Below are positions 54,156 through 63,304 of a stretch of DNA of 64,000 nucleotides, in pieces. A program made the position numbers and the translations under genes. The notes beneath the pieces are model-generated. The model made no database searches. It was not told the DNA's origin and worked only from the letters and a program-made list of their open reading frames with translations. Each line of letters begins with the position of its first letter. Within the stretch, counting starts at the first letter, position 1. This DNA is from Methanoflorens sp963701995 (GTDB taxonomy: Archaea; Halobacteriota; Bog-38; Methanoflorentales; Methanoflorentaceae), in the NCBI GenBank assembly GCA_963701995.1, contig OY969693.1:1922001-1986000 (forward strand), given 5' to 3'.

Positions 54156-54623
54156 TTGTCAAAGATCCTGGTTGTTTACGAATCAAAGTATGGTAACACG
54201 AAGCGCGTGGCAGAAACGATCGTCGAAGGCATGCAACGCGTTCAAGGAATAGAAATAGCGCTAAATGAGGTCAAAAACGTTGACTCCAACGCGATCCCCA
54301 GTTACGACGCAATTGTGATCGGCGGCCCTACCCATTTTGGAGGACCAACGAGAGGCATCAAGAAGTTTATTAACAAACTAAGCTCCTTTTCATTAGAAGG
54401 CAAGCAATTCGCCGTGTTTGACACCTAATTGGGGGAAGACTTCGAAAAAGGGACGAAGAAAATGGAGCAAATAGCAGGCGAAAAGGCCCCCGCGATGAAG
54501 ATGGCGGCTCCAGGGCTGTCGATAAAGGTTGAAGGGATGAAGGGTCCAATTGCTGAAGGAGAGCTCTCAAAATGCGAGGAGTTTGGAGCTAAGATAGCAT
54601 CTCAACTGATGCGTCCGGCTTGA
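54156..54623 (+). pseudogene. Flavodoxin with internal TAA
   Basis: TTG 54156 behind GAGGAGGT. KILVVYESKYGNTKRVAETI is the FMN phosphate loop; VIGGPTHFGGPTRGIKKFIN follows. At 54426-54428 an in-frame TAA interrupts FDT-stop-LGEDFEKGTKKM; related proteins have a residue such as Tyr there. The frame then stays open to 54623 with APGLSIKVEGMKGPIAEGEL. A single substitution would restore it. Confidence 0.8.
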
Positions 54624-54684
54624 TCAACGCTACTACGTTTCATAGGAGGCGCTCTGAGAATGACAAAAGGAGGTGTAGGCAGAA

Positions 54685-54870
54685 GTGGTGCAAGATTTCG
54701 CTCTGAGAATCGTCTTAGTTGTGGCAGGTCTCTTAGCTCTAGCGTTCGGTATCGCTAATGGATTCTCGAATGGGTGGCAGCTGGACATCGTGAACCTTAT
54801 TACTATCTTTGCTGCTATCGTGCTGATCGTCGTAGGGATTTTTGTCAAAGACATCAGGCGGAGGAAGTAA
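54685..54870 (+). CDS. Small two-helix membrane protein
   Basis: 61 aa from GTG 54685 with AAAGGAGGTG upstream. Two hydrophobic segments (LRIVLVVAGLLALAFGIANG and IVNLITIFAAIVLIVVGIFV) and basic end KDIRRRK. Unknown function. The palindromic GTGCCGCAAACGGCAC just after the stop (54874-54889) could act as a terminator. Confidence 0.6.
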   Translation: MVQDFALRIVLVVAGLLALAFGIANGFSNGWQLDIVNLITIFAAIVLIVVGIFVKDIRRRK

Positions 54871-54873
54871 GAG

Positions 54874-54889
54874 CGTGCCGCAAACGGCA
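54874..54889 (+). terminator. Possible terminator hairpin
   Basis: GTGCCG-CAAA-CGGCAC forms a six-bp stem directly after the small membrane gene. The T-run usual for strong termination is weak. Confidence 0.3.
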
Positions 54890-55176
54890 CGAGGATAAAC
54901 AATAATTGGAACGTTCACGCTCCCCTTCTCTTTTCTCTCCTTTTGTCCGCCACCATAAACGAAGCAATGACCCCTACAACTCGTGAACGGATTGAGAGTC
55001 TTCTTGCAGGGGCGTGTTCGCTTTTGCCAACAAGTACCGTGGGCATGGAGCGCGGTTATTGTGGTGGTGACGCTTGCTATTATTGCTGTGTACGCGTCCG
55101 CACAACACCGTTTGGCGGTTAGTCGCCGGTGGATAATAACAACGATTAAGTGTTCAGCTCGATCACTTCCACCATT

Positions 55177-55491
55177 ATGTTAGCCACTGAACCCTACCCA
55201 AACCTTTTTACTTATGGTATGCAGCCACAGACCGAGCTGCCGGAGATTCCTGGCAGCAAAATCTCGCTCCATCGCGCAAAAGCAGGCTACAGCTATCCAA
55301 CGATTCGGTTGCCCCATAAGTTCTCAAAACTTGCAGGACTACCAACTCGTGTCTATCAGACGGTTCATCATGGGGCATTAGCCTTCCTCGTTATCGTCTC
55401 TAAGGGTACGGCTTCAGAAAACGGTGCTCATCTATCGAAAAACGCCGAAATAAAAGCCAAATTGGGCTCCGTTTTTGTAAAAGGCTGTTGA
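55177..55491 (+). pseudogene. Third integrase-type AbrB-like N-terminal domain
   Basis: From ATG 55177: PGSKISLHRAKAGYSYPTIR, LPHKFSKLAGLPTRVYQTVH, HGALAFLVIVSKGT. It aligns with the AbrB-like domain before the integrase at 29965 and 35655 (KIGS.SARKG..YPQ.RLPQQ...VIG, then AFLIVT). Here the domain and AFLVIVS are in one frame, showing that the break in the other two copies is not ancestral. It ends after ~20 further residues, without catalytic part. Confidence 0.65.
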
Positions 55492-55692
55492 CCGCTGGAT
55501 AGCCGTTTCATACGCGAAGCCACAAAAGGCCTCCCTGGTCGGCTTGTGCACTGATTTCATCACACTGCCAGAGCATCTACGAAACGTTCACCCCTACCGC
55601 GTTGCTCGTGATGCTCGCCAGCGTGTCGTGTTTGCGGACCGCGCGCCAAGGCACCTTTATATGATTTCACCTCATTTAAGACGCTCGTGCAT

Positions 55693-56967
55693 ATGCCGTT
55701 TACGAGCTCTTGGAGCACGGCGATCGTTGCGCTCGTCGTGATTGGAACCATTTTGACCGCCGGATGCACGTCAAACGTGCAGCAGACTCAAGCAAGAAGC
55801 GTAACGGTAGGCGCGCTGCTGCCGCTCACAGGTGACGCCGCGAGCGTAGGCGCGAACGTGAACGCAACCATAAGCGCGGCGGAGGCCGATATCAACAGCT
55901 ACCTTGCCGCAAACAACGCTCGTATTCGCGTACAGCTCGACGTCAAGGACACGGGAACCACCCCCGAAGGGGCACTCGCTGCAATGCAAGCGCTGCACGC
56001 GGACGGAGTGACAGCAGTCGTGGGGCCCTATTCAAGCGCCGAACTCAAAGCAGTCGCCCCATACGCCGGCGAGAACGGCATGGTGCTTGTGAGCTACGGA
56101 AGCTCCGTTTCCTCGCTCGGCGTCGCACGAGAGAACGTGTTTCGTCTCGTGCCCGATGACAGCCATCAAGGACCCGCGCTAGCTACCGCGATGCAAGAAC
56201 GAGGGGTGAGGCTGCTCATAGCCTTCGTCCGCGACGACGTCTACGGTAATGGCCTCATCAACGTAACGAGAACGGCATTCGAACAGCAGGGCGGAGTCGT
56301 GACCGAGGCGGCGCCATTTTCACCGAATACTACAAACTTCAGCAGCGCGCTTGATGCGGTGCGACCGCAGCTGTCGCAAGTGGTTGCCACCTACAAAGCG
56401 GGCTCGGTCGGCGTGCTTTTCATCGGCTTCGAAAACAACACCGTGCCGATGCTCATAGCGGCTGGCAGCGATCCTCAATGGTCTACGGTCCCGTGGTACG
56501 GCGTTGCCGCAACGCCGATCAACGACATTCTCGCCAATGAAACGGCCGCGCAGTCTGCCGCTCACCTTAACTACACCGCCGTGCAGCAAATCGAAGGGCA
56601 AGGCGCCAGCTATGATCGCCTTACGCAAAATGCGAGCGTGCAGCGCACGGTCCAAACACCCTATGGCTCCTTTGCGTACGACGCTATGTGGATCGTCTCT
56701 CGCGCGCCGGCCGAAACGGGCGCGCAGAACTCCACCGCGCTGCGGGACGCAATTCCGCGCATCGCCAGCTATTACAGCGGCATCACCGGCAACACCACGC
56801 TCAACGCTGCAGGCGATCGCGCGTACGCGAACTACGACTTCTGGACGATCAGGAGTGAAAACGGCACCTACGTCAAGGTGAAAACTGCGCACTTCCGAAC
56901 CGATCCCCTCTCAGGCGCAACGGTCATCCAAGGGCCGAGTACGAGCACCGCAGCGGTGCGTGCGTGA
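55693..56967 (+). CDS. ABC-type branched-chain amino-acid-like substrate-binding lipoprotein
   Basis: 424 aa from ATG 55693. Lipoprotein signal: VALVVIGTILTAGCTS, lipid-modified Cys at ~24. Type I periplasmic-binding fold: SVTVGALLPLTGDAASVGAN, VVGPYSSAELKAVAPYAGEN, RLVPDDSHQGPALATAMQER, FDAMW-like FAYDAMWIVSRAPAETGAQN. No transporter genes adjoin, so it may work with a distant permease or as a receptor. TATA box CTTTATATG near 55652. Confidence 0.88.
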   Translation: MPFTSSWSTAIVALVVIGTILTAGCTSNVQQTQARSVTVGALLPLTGDAASVGANVNATISAAEADINSYLAANNARIRVQLDVKDTGTTPEGALAAMQALHADGVTAVVGPYSSAELKAVAPYAGENGMVLVSYGSSVSSLGVARENVFRLVPDDSHQGPALATAMQERGVRLLIAFVRDDVYGNGLINVTRTAFEQQGGVVTEAAPFSPNTTNFSSALDAVRPQLSQVVATYKAGSVGVLFIGFENNTVPMLIAAGSDPQWSTVPWYGVAATPINDILANETAAQSAAHLNYTAVQQIEGQGASYDRLTQNASVQRTVQTPYGSFAYDAMWIVSRAPAETGAQNSTALRDAIPRIASYYSGITGNTTLNAAGDRAYANYDFWTIRSENGTYVKVKTAHFRTDPLSGATVIQGPSTSTAAVRA

Positions 56968-57102
56968 AAGGGGAAATGTACCTGCTCCCTCTATGTGAAC
57001 AGCGCGTTGCTGCCGCACTGCGCAAACCAGTCCAATTACGGAAGAAGGGTGCCCTTGAGTGGGCGTTCCCGCCACAAAATCCGCGATAGCGGGGGTGAGT
57101 AA

Positions 57103-57807
57103 ACGGCAAGCATTTATCTGGGTTGCAGCGGGTGGCATTATGATCATTGGCTAGGCGTTCTCTATAGCTCACGTCGTCTCTACCTAGAGCAATATGCGCG
57201 ATTTTTCCACTCAGTCGAAGTTAATTCGACGTTTTATCACTTTCCGAAGGAAGGCCAGCTAAAAAAATGGTACGACGCTACCCCTGACGATTTTGTGTTT
57301 TCTGTAAAGATGAACAGGTACATCACACACACTAAGAGGCTGCACAACGTACATCAAGCTCTCAGCGACTTGTTTGAGATCTGTGAGCTATTGGGACACA
57401 AGCTTGGCCCGTTTCTCGTAGGGCTCGCCCCGAGCTTTAAAAAAGATTTAGACCGCTTAGACGAGTTTCTTTCACTATTACCTGACCATCGTTTTGCTTT
57501 TGAATTTCGTCACGATTCGTGGTTTAGCGATGACGTTTTTGACCGTTTCAGAGAACAAAGCAATCTCGCTTTGGTAGTGCTCGGTGCACAATTCGACAAG
57601 AACATCGACTGTTTTAAGGATTTTGCTTACATCAGATGGCACGCGCGTGGTAGGGATCTAGACCTTTACTCGTCAGGAGAACTAGACTACTGGGCGCGTC
57701 GAATCCGAGAGATTTCAACCGAAGCTGACGTTTTCGGCTACTGGAACCACGATGCATCTGGGCCTAAGAATTGTTTGGATTTAGCGTCTAGGCTGGAAGT
57801 GCGATAG
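57103..57807 (+). CDS. DUF72 protein with non-AUG start
   Basis: 234 aa if translation starts at ACG 57103: IYLGCSGWHYDHWLGVLYSS, YARFFHSVEVNSTFYHFPKE, FVFSVKMNRYITHTKRL, FAFEFRHDSWF, ADVFGYWNHDASGPKNCLDL, all typical DUF72 (TIM-barrel) motifs at full length. A TAA precedes the ACG directly, and no ATG/GTG/TTG lies before the conserved CSGWHYDHW. GGGGGTGAG sits just upstream. So either ACG is used or the start codon mutated. Confidence 0.75.
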   Translation, partial: TASIYLGCSGWHYDHWLGVLYSSRRLYLEQYARFFHSVEVNSTFYHFPKEGQLKKWYDATPDDFVFSVKMNRYITHTKRLHNVHQALSDLFEICELLGHKLGPFLVGLAPSFKKDLDRLDEFLSLLPDHRFAFEFRHDSWFSDDVFDRFREQSNLALVVLGAQFDKNIDCFKDFAYIRWHARGRDLDLYSSGELDYWARRIREISTEADVFGYWNHDASGPKNCLDLASRLEVR

Positions 57808-57988
57808 CCGTTACCGCCAGCAGGCTACTCGCTACGCGGATGCCCCGACGCGTCGTTACTTGTGTGACGCTTATATGCAGTTAGGCGCGCGTGACAAGGC
57901 TATAGCAGCATATCAAGCTCCTCTCAAAACTGATCCGAGTTATGAAGCTGCGCAAATGGCGTTGCTTAAGGCTTCAGAATCAAAGTAG
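57797..57988 (+). pseudogene. TPR-repeat C-terminal fragment
   Basis: Frame RRYLCDAYMQLGARDKAIAA then YQAPLKTDPSYEAAQMALLK ends TAG 57986-57988. One tetratricopeptide-like repeat; upstream part lost. Confidence 0.5.
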
Positions 57989-58171
57989 CCAGTTAAAGTG
58001 CGCACCCGAATTACGTCAAAACGAGGCTGCAGCTAAACTCCGCGTTAAGGTGCTGCGACGATTTCCACGACCATCGAGCATAGCTTTTTATCGCGGGCAA
58101 CGAAATTGATTCCAACAATCGCTGTGCCGCGTGATCGTGATGCTCCGAGGGTCGTGCAAAGAGGATGGCCG

Positions 58172-59290
58172 ATGATCAGTAAGGAAGTGATGCTCAAGAA
58201 CCACCGGGTGATCGTCGATCTGAACTGTCCAGTGGCGCGGTTCCCGGATAACCCCGTGCTTACGGCCAAGGAAGTGAACCAGGTGTGGCAGGACCCTGGC
58301 CTCCAGGTCACGACCGTCCACAACGCCGGCATCGCGCTGCACGGTGGCGACACGGTCATGCTGTTCCGGTCTCATCTTCGTTGCGGCGTGAGCGTGCTCG
58401 GAGTCGCCCGCAGCAGCAACGGCGTCGACGGCTGGCGTGTCGAGCCGCGACCGGCTATGGCGCCGGCCGCCGAGGGGGACGCCTTCGCCCCCGGCACCGA
58501 TGCCAGGGCCCTCATCGAGAACGAGTCGGGCGGCGTCGAGGATCCGCGGATCACCCAGATCGGCGATACCTACTACATCACCTACAGTGCCTATCACGCG
58601 ACGGTGAAGAACCGCGTGCGCGTCTCGCTGGCAACGACCCGCGATTTCTCCCACTTCATGCGCCACGGCCCGGTGCTCGAGCGAGATATGCGGAACGTGG
58701 TGATTTTCCCCGAGCCCATAGGCGGCGGCTACGCGGGTCTGTTCCGACCCAATGACGCCACGGCGGGAGAGGTCGGGGGCATCTACACGCAGATCACGCT
58801 CGGCTGGACGAGTTCGATCGAGTCCAATCGGTGGGAGATCCAGCCGGAGCCCATCATGAGGACCGGCGCGGGCCCAAGCGCCTTCTCGGACAAGATCGGC
58901 CCTGGAGCGCCGCCGTTCAGAACCACCAAGGGCTGGCTCAGCGTGTTCCACGGGGTGCGCACCACCATGGGCGGCAACCCGTACGTGCTCGGGGTGGCGC
59001 TACACGATCTGGCGGACCCGGCGCGGGTCAAGATGTCGAGCATCCCCATCCTGCTCCCGTCCCGGGCTGACTGCAGCGTCGGGGAGGCCGCCTACACCCA
59101 TGTGCCGCAGGTCGTGTTCACTTGCGGGGTCGTGCGCCGCGACGATGGCAGCATCCTCATCTACTACGGCGGCAATGATACGGTCATGAACGTGGGCGTG
59201 ACCCACGAGGACGTGCTCATCGCGCTCTGCGAGAACTACGGCCAGGACCCGCTGACAGGGCATCTCAAGTACGACATTCGCGGCCACTGA
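58172..59290 (+). CDS. GH130-type glycoside phosphorylase/hydrolase
   Basis: 372 aa from ATG 58172 (GAGG seven bases before); a TTG at 58106 would add 22 residues. Five-bladed propeller family: FPDNPVLTAKEVNQVWQDPG, TVHNAGIALHGGDTVMLFRS, GGVEDPRITQIGDTYYITYS, GLFRPND, GAPPFRTTKGWLSVFHG and YYGGNDTVMNVG. GH130 enzymes phosphorolyse or hydrolyse beta-mannosides. GC content is visibly higher than both flanks (long G/C third positions), a strong sign of transfer, probably from a bacterium. Confidence 0.9.
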   Translation: MISKEVMLKNHRVIVDLNCPVARFPDNPVLTAKEVNQVWQDPGLQVTTVHNAGIALHGGDTVMLFRSHLRCGVSVLGVARSSNGVDGWRVEPRPAMAPAAEGDAFAPGTDARALIENESGGVEDPRITQIGDTYYITYSAYHATVKNRVRVSLATTRDFSHFMRHGPVLERDMRNVVIFPEPIGGGYAGLFRPNDATAGEVGGIYTQITLGWTSSIESNRWEIQPEPIMRTGAGPSAFSDKIGPGAPPFRTTKGWLSVFHGVRTTMGGNPYVLGVALHDLADPARVKMSSIPILLPSRADCSVGEAAYTHVPQVVFTCGVVRRDDGSILIYYGGNDTVMNVGVTHEDVLIALCENYGQDPLTGHLKYDIRGH

Positions 59291-59650
59291 AGCTGAGGAG
59301 CTCGGAACCAGCGGCCACCAGAGCACCGGGACATAGACCGTTCGGTGCCTCGGAAGCACAGTCGGCGTCAAGACGATGATCCAGGTGGCACTGGCTCTTC
59401 GCGACCTTCGCGGCGGGAGCATTTATAAACCTTGGTGTCAGCGCTCTGCCAGAGATAGCACCCAATTTCGAAAAACGCACAGGGAAGCCGCTTCTCAACT
59501 TCGTGAACGATCTTGAATTTTCCTGAGTTGAGCCGCCGGTATGAACGGAGGACCTCGTGTAGCAGATCCGAGGAGTTCGAGATGATGAGCAAGATAGCGT
59601 CATCCTGATATATCGTCGCGCCAAGAGATGATCTTTGAAGTGTGATATTT
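59291..59650. other. Intergenic stretch with a possible minus-strand fragment
   Basis: A minus-strand frame around 59400-59640 reads AILLIISNSSDLLHEVLRSY, KFKIVHEVEKRLPCAFFEIG, CYLWQSADTKVYKC. The composition looks coding but no start, partner or family is visible. Otherwise empty. Confidence 0.3.
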
Positions 59651-61516
59651 ATGGTCTTCGGGTTCGGCACGCCAAACGTAGAAACGATGAGAGAGAAGCG
59701 GGACGTCAAAGGGCTCATCAAGGCATTAGGGTATAAAAAGGAAAGTGATGTTCGCATAAACGCTGCGAGCGTCCTTGGCGAGATCTGCGATCCCCGGGCC
59801 GTTAGGCCGTTAATAAAGGCGCTTAACGACGCGGACAGTGATGTTCGCAGTAACGCTGCAGAAGCCCTCGGCAGGATCGGTGAACCGGCCGTTAAGCCGT
59901 TAATACGGGCGCTCGGAGACACGGGCGAGCATGTTCGCAGAGCTGCTGCAGAAGCCTTAGTCAATATCGGTGAATCTGGCGTTGAGCCGTCAATAAGGGC
60001 GCGAAACGACTCGCGTTATCATGTGCGCAGCGGCGCTGCGGAAGCCCTCGGCAGGATCGGTGATAGCAGAGCAGTGGAGCCGTTAATAAGGGCGCTCAAC
60101 GACGCTGACAGTGACGTTCGAAGTAGCGCCGCGGAAGCCCTCGGCAGGATCGGTGAACCGGCCGTTGCGCCGTCGATACGGGCGCTCGGAGACACGAGCG
60201 AGCATGTTCGCAGGGCTGCAGCGGATGCCCTCGGCAGGATCGGTGAACCGGCCGTTAAGCCGTTAATAAGGGTGCTCAACGACTCGAATTGGGGTGTGCG
60301 CGAGAGCGCTGCCGCTGCGGAAGCCCTCGGCAGGATCGGTGATAGCAGAGCAGTGGAGCCGTTAATAAGGGTGCTCAACGACTCAGATTCGCATGTGCGC
60401 GAGAGCGCTGCCGCTGCGGAAGCCCTCGGCAGGATCGGTGATAGCAGAGCCGTTGAGCCCTTAGAAAGGGCGCTTAACGACGCGGATTCGCGTGTGCGCG
60501 AAAACGTTGCGGAAGCCCTCGATGCGCTGAGGTGGACCCCGGGAAGGGATGAGGCAGCGGCCGCCTACTGGATATCGAAAGGACAATGGGATAAGTGCGA
60601 TACAATCGGTGAACCGGCTGTTCCGCCGTTGATACGGGCGCTTAACGACGCGGACAGTGATGTTCGCAGTAACGCTGCGGAAGCCCTCGGCAGGATCGGC
60701 GAACCGGCCGTTAGGCCGTTAATAAAGGCGCTTAACGACGCGGACAGTGATGTTCGCAGTAACGCTGCGGAAGCCCTCGGCAGGATCGGCGAACCGGCCG
60801 TTAGGCCGTTAATAAAGGCGCTTAACGACGCGGACAGTGATGTTCGCAGTAACGCTGCGGAAGCCCTCGGCAGGATCGGCGAACCGGCCGTTAGGCCGTT
60901 AATAAAGGCGCTTAACGACGCGGACAGTGATGTTCGCAGTAACGCTGCGGAAGCCCTCGGCAGGATCGGTGATAGCAGAGCCGTTGAGCCCTTAGAAAGG
61001 GCGCTTAACGACGCGGATTCGCGTGTGCGCGAAAACGTTGCGGAAGCCCTCGATGCGCTGAGGTGGACCCCGGGAAGGGATGAGGCAGCGGCCGCCTACT
61101 GGATATCGAAAGGACAATGGGATAAGTGCGATACAATCGGTGAACCGGCTGTTCCGCCGTTGATACGGGCGCTTAACGACGCGGATTCGCGTGTGCGCAA
61201 GAGCGCTGCGGAAGCCCTTGGCAAGATTGGTGGTTTTAGGGCGGTGCGGACGTTGATAAGAGCGCTCAACGACTCTGATTGGGATGTTCGCTCGGGTGCT
61301 GCGGAAGCCCTCGGCACGATCGGTGAGCCGGCGGTGGAGCCGTTAATAAAGGCGCTCAATGACTCGGATATTACGCGTGTTCGCGTGAACGCTGCGGAAG
61401 CCCTCGGCAGGATCGGTGATAGCAGGGCTGTTGAGCCCTTAGAAAGGGCGCTTAACGATGCTGACAGTGGTGTGCGCAAGAGCGCTGCGACAGCCCTTCG
61501 TAGGTTCGGACTATAG
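59651..61516 (+). CDS. Long HEAT-repeat protein with recent internal amplification
   Basis: 621 aa from ATG 59651 (VFGFGTPNVETMREKRDVKG). About 19 HEAT units of 30-32 residues, consensus LI.ALND.DSDVRSNAAEAL then GRIGEPAV.P. Two interruptions carry a block WTPGRDEAAAAYWISKGQWD, KCDTI, also seen in other archaeal/cyanobacterial HEAT proteins. At the DNA level three 90-bp units are identical and a 225-bp block is duplicated. Likely a scaffold; partner unknown. Related to the HEAT gene at 20274-20999. Confidence 0.88.
   Translation: MVFGFGTPNVETMREKRDVKGLIKALGYKKESDVRINAASVLGEICDPRAVRPLIKALNDADSDVRSNAAEALGRIGEPAVKPLIRALGDTGEHVRRAAAEALVNIGESGVEPSIRARNDSRYHVRSGAAEALGRIGDSRAVEPLIRALNDADSDVRSSAAEALGRIGEPAVAPSIRALGDTSEHVRRAAADALGRIGEPAVKPLIRVLNDSNWGVRESAAAAEALGRIGDSRAVEPLIRVLNDSDSHVRESAAAAEALGRIGDSRAVEPLERALNDADSRVRENVAEALDALRWTPGRDEAAAAYWISKGQWDKCDTIGEPAVPPLIRALNDADSDVRSNAAEALGRIGEPAVRPLIKALNDADSDVRSNAAEALGRIGEPAVRPLIKALNDADSDVRSNAAEALGRIGEPAVRPLIKALNDADSDVRSNAAEALGRIGDSRAVEPLERALNDADSRVRENVAEALDALRWTPGRDEAAAAYWISKGQWDKCDTIGEPAVPPLIRALNDADSRVRKSAAEALGKIGGFRAVRTLIRALNDSDWDVRSGAAEALGTIGEPAVEPLIKALNDSDITRVRVNAAEALGRIGDSRAVEPLERALNDADSGVRKSAATALRRFGL
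60698..60967 (+). repeat. Three identical 90-bp tandem units in the HEAT gene
   Basis: Units starting at 60698, 60788 and 60878, each coding GEPAVRPLIKALNDADSDVR then SNAAEALGRI. In addition 60430-60654 is duplicated at 60961-61185. Copy number is probably unstable. Confidence 0.9.
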
Positions 61517-61686
61517 CAGAACCGTTGGGAGGCTCCTCACTGAGCACATCTATCCGGCAATTCATGGCTGCGACCGACACGAGCGCCAGACTGAAGATCG
61601 TTCACCTGCGAGTTTGATGCTAAAGAGACGTGTGTGCTAATTTCACCGAAGGCATAGCGCTTTAAGGTGATGCACTGTGATAATTT

Positions 61687-62202
61687 TTAGACATTTGCTT
61701 CTGGGAGTGGAACATAAACCCTTGCTGCCAACTCGTTATCTAACATAAACAACGCAGCAGAATCTTGAGCTACCATTTTTAAGCGCCTAACGATAGCCGT
61801 AAAATTAGATTCCTCCTCTATCTGCTCATTTACATACCACTCAAGGAAGCCTGAAGCTGCATAGTTTTTTTCTTCTACAGCAATAGTCTTTAAGTCGTAA
61901 ATTCTACCTGTGACAATTTTTTCATGGTTTAATGCTATCTCAAAAGCATTTAGGACAGAGCTGAAATCTGCTTGTGGATCTTGGAAACCAGTAATCTTAA
62001 CGTTGCCTTCCATTTCAGCTACAAAATTAAAAAACTTCATCGCATGATCTACCTCTTCACGATATTGCACTCTTAAAAAATGTGAAAAGCCTGGCAGATC
62101 AATAGCGGCACAATAGGCAGCCATCGATAAATAAATGTGGGCTGAATAAAATTCGAAAGTCATTTGCTCGTTAATAGCTTGATTCAATTTTGCGGAAATC
62201 AT
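61687..62202 (-). CDS. Ferritin
   Basis: 171 aa four-helix iron-storage protein. Start MISAKLNQAINEQMTFEFYS, ferroxidase ligands in EFYSAHIYLSMAAYCAAIDL, YREEVDHAMKFFNFV (EExxH) and FLEWYVNEQIEEE. Strong AGGAGG ribosome site. AT-rich relative to its neighbours. No partner visible. Confidence 0.93.
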   Translation of the reverse strand: MISAKLNQAINEQMTFEFYSAHIYLSMAAYCAAIDLPGFSHFLRVQYREEVDHAMKFFNFVAEMEGNVKITGFQDPQADFSSVLNAFEIALNHEKIVTGRIYDLKTIAVEEKNYAASGFLEWYVNEQIEEESNFTAIVRRLKMVAQDSAALFMLDNELAARVYVPLPEANV

Positions 62203-62381
62203 TTGTCTTGCCTCCTAAAATATCATTTTGTGAATTAATCTTACTACAAGAATAAAATAAAACAAGCGTTTAATTATGATTTTAGTAATTATTATTGTGT
62301 ATTTTCAGCATATAATTCTTTTATCGTAAATGTTTTTCTATAATACTAATATATTCCACACGTAATCCAAGCATTGTTTGT

Positions 62382-62897
62382 TCAGCTTCTTAGAACTTTC
62401 AAATAAACGTTCTTAACTCCATTGTTCTTCTTATCTTGAACTATCTCTTCAATTTTTGACCCAAGTTCTTTTCTGATCGCAGGATTACTTTTTACGATTT
62501 GTGTCAAGGCAAAGGCAGCACACCAGCGAACCACTGTGCTCTTGTCTTTGGTATTCACTAAAAGTTTGGGAATTGCCTTTTTTACTTCAGTTGGGTATTT
62601 CTGTGCCAGATTCCCTATTGTTTCAGGCACTCCCCACTTCACTCTCGGCGCCTTGTAGTTAATGTAGTCAACTAAATCGTCGATGTAAGGCGCCACGATC
62701 TGAGGCTTATCCTTCGAAACGTGTTTCATTACGTCTGCAGCTGTTCCTTTTTCAACGTCAGAACCAGACTTCAAAATCTCAATTACTTGAGAAAACACTT
62801 TTTGATCTTTTTCAATGCTTTCAGTTAAGAATGCAACCAGTTCCTTCGGCTTACCTTTCCAGTTTCTTATTTCATCTGTCACGTTCATATCATACAC
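62382..62897 (-). CDS. HEAT/ARM-like helical repeat protein
   Basis: 171 aa (ATG 62897, or 62888 as MNVTDEIRNWKG). Repeats such as SDVEKGTAADVMKHVSKDKP and STVVRWCAAFALTQIVKSNP have the helix-turn-helix spacing of HEAT proteins. Role unknown. Same strand as ferritin but 180 bases apart. Confidence 0.7.
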   Translation of the reverse strand: MYDMNVTDEIRNWKGKPKELVAFLTESIEKDQKVFSQVIEILKSGSDVEKGTAADVMKHVSKDKPQIVAPYIDDLVDYINYKAPRVKWGVPETIGNLAQKYPTEVKKAIPKLLVNTKDKSTVVRWCAAFALTQIVKSNPAIRKELGSKIEEIVQDKKNNGVKNVYLKVLRS

Positions 62898-63087
62898 TTA
62901 TCCGAAAGACAAATCGTACCACGTTACATGTTTCTCAAAAAGCGTGCAGGTCGGAAAAACGTCAAAATTAACTAACCTCTCTGTAGCAGCGAGGCGGCTC
63001 GCAACCAGCCCTCAACAGCCCATCCAAGTTCGCGGGATTGATGTATTCGGACTTGTATCCTTCTGCCTATCGCGACTTTGGATCTAT

Positions 63088-63273
63088 TTATGCTACGGTT
63101 GGCCGTGAATTATCCGAAAGCTGCGGTATATCTGCTCCAAAAGTATCAGCCGCATCATCTTTTGGCAAGATCATCCAGAGAGCCCACCAATTGGCAGCTT
63201 GCCGGCGCTTTACAAGCCGTAACTTCACGAAGTTTTGCACCGGCTTGAAAAAGAAGCTTTGAGCGTCCTCCAA
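63088..63273 (-). CDS. Short unidentified frame in the provirus relic
   Basis: 61 residues from a TTG (63273): FFFKPVQNFVKLRLVKRRQA, ANWWALWMILPKDDAADTFG. It follows the two phage-like genes in the same direction with a GGAG before it. May be the start of a portal or connector protein, but I cannot identify it. Confidence 0.3.
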   Translation of the reverse strand: MEDAQSFFFKPVQNFVKLRLVKRRQAANWWALWMILPKDDAADTFGADIPQLSDNSRPTVA

Positions 63274-63304
63274 TTTCTCAAAAGACGCTGTTATCTGCTT
63301 TTAA

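Noticed and set aside
54156..54623. Pyrrolysine or selenocysteine decoding of the internal stop
   Set aside because: The codon is TAA, not TAG or TGA.
59368..59964. 198-residue minus-strand frame over the HEAT gene start
   Set aside because: Its Leu/Ser-rich repeats are the antisense of the HEAT units; only the part right of the gene start (59400-59640) might be coding.
60698..61185. Tandem DNA repeats as a non-coding satellite
   Set aside because: They keep one open frame with a perfect HEAT consensus and a 90-bp period.
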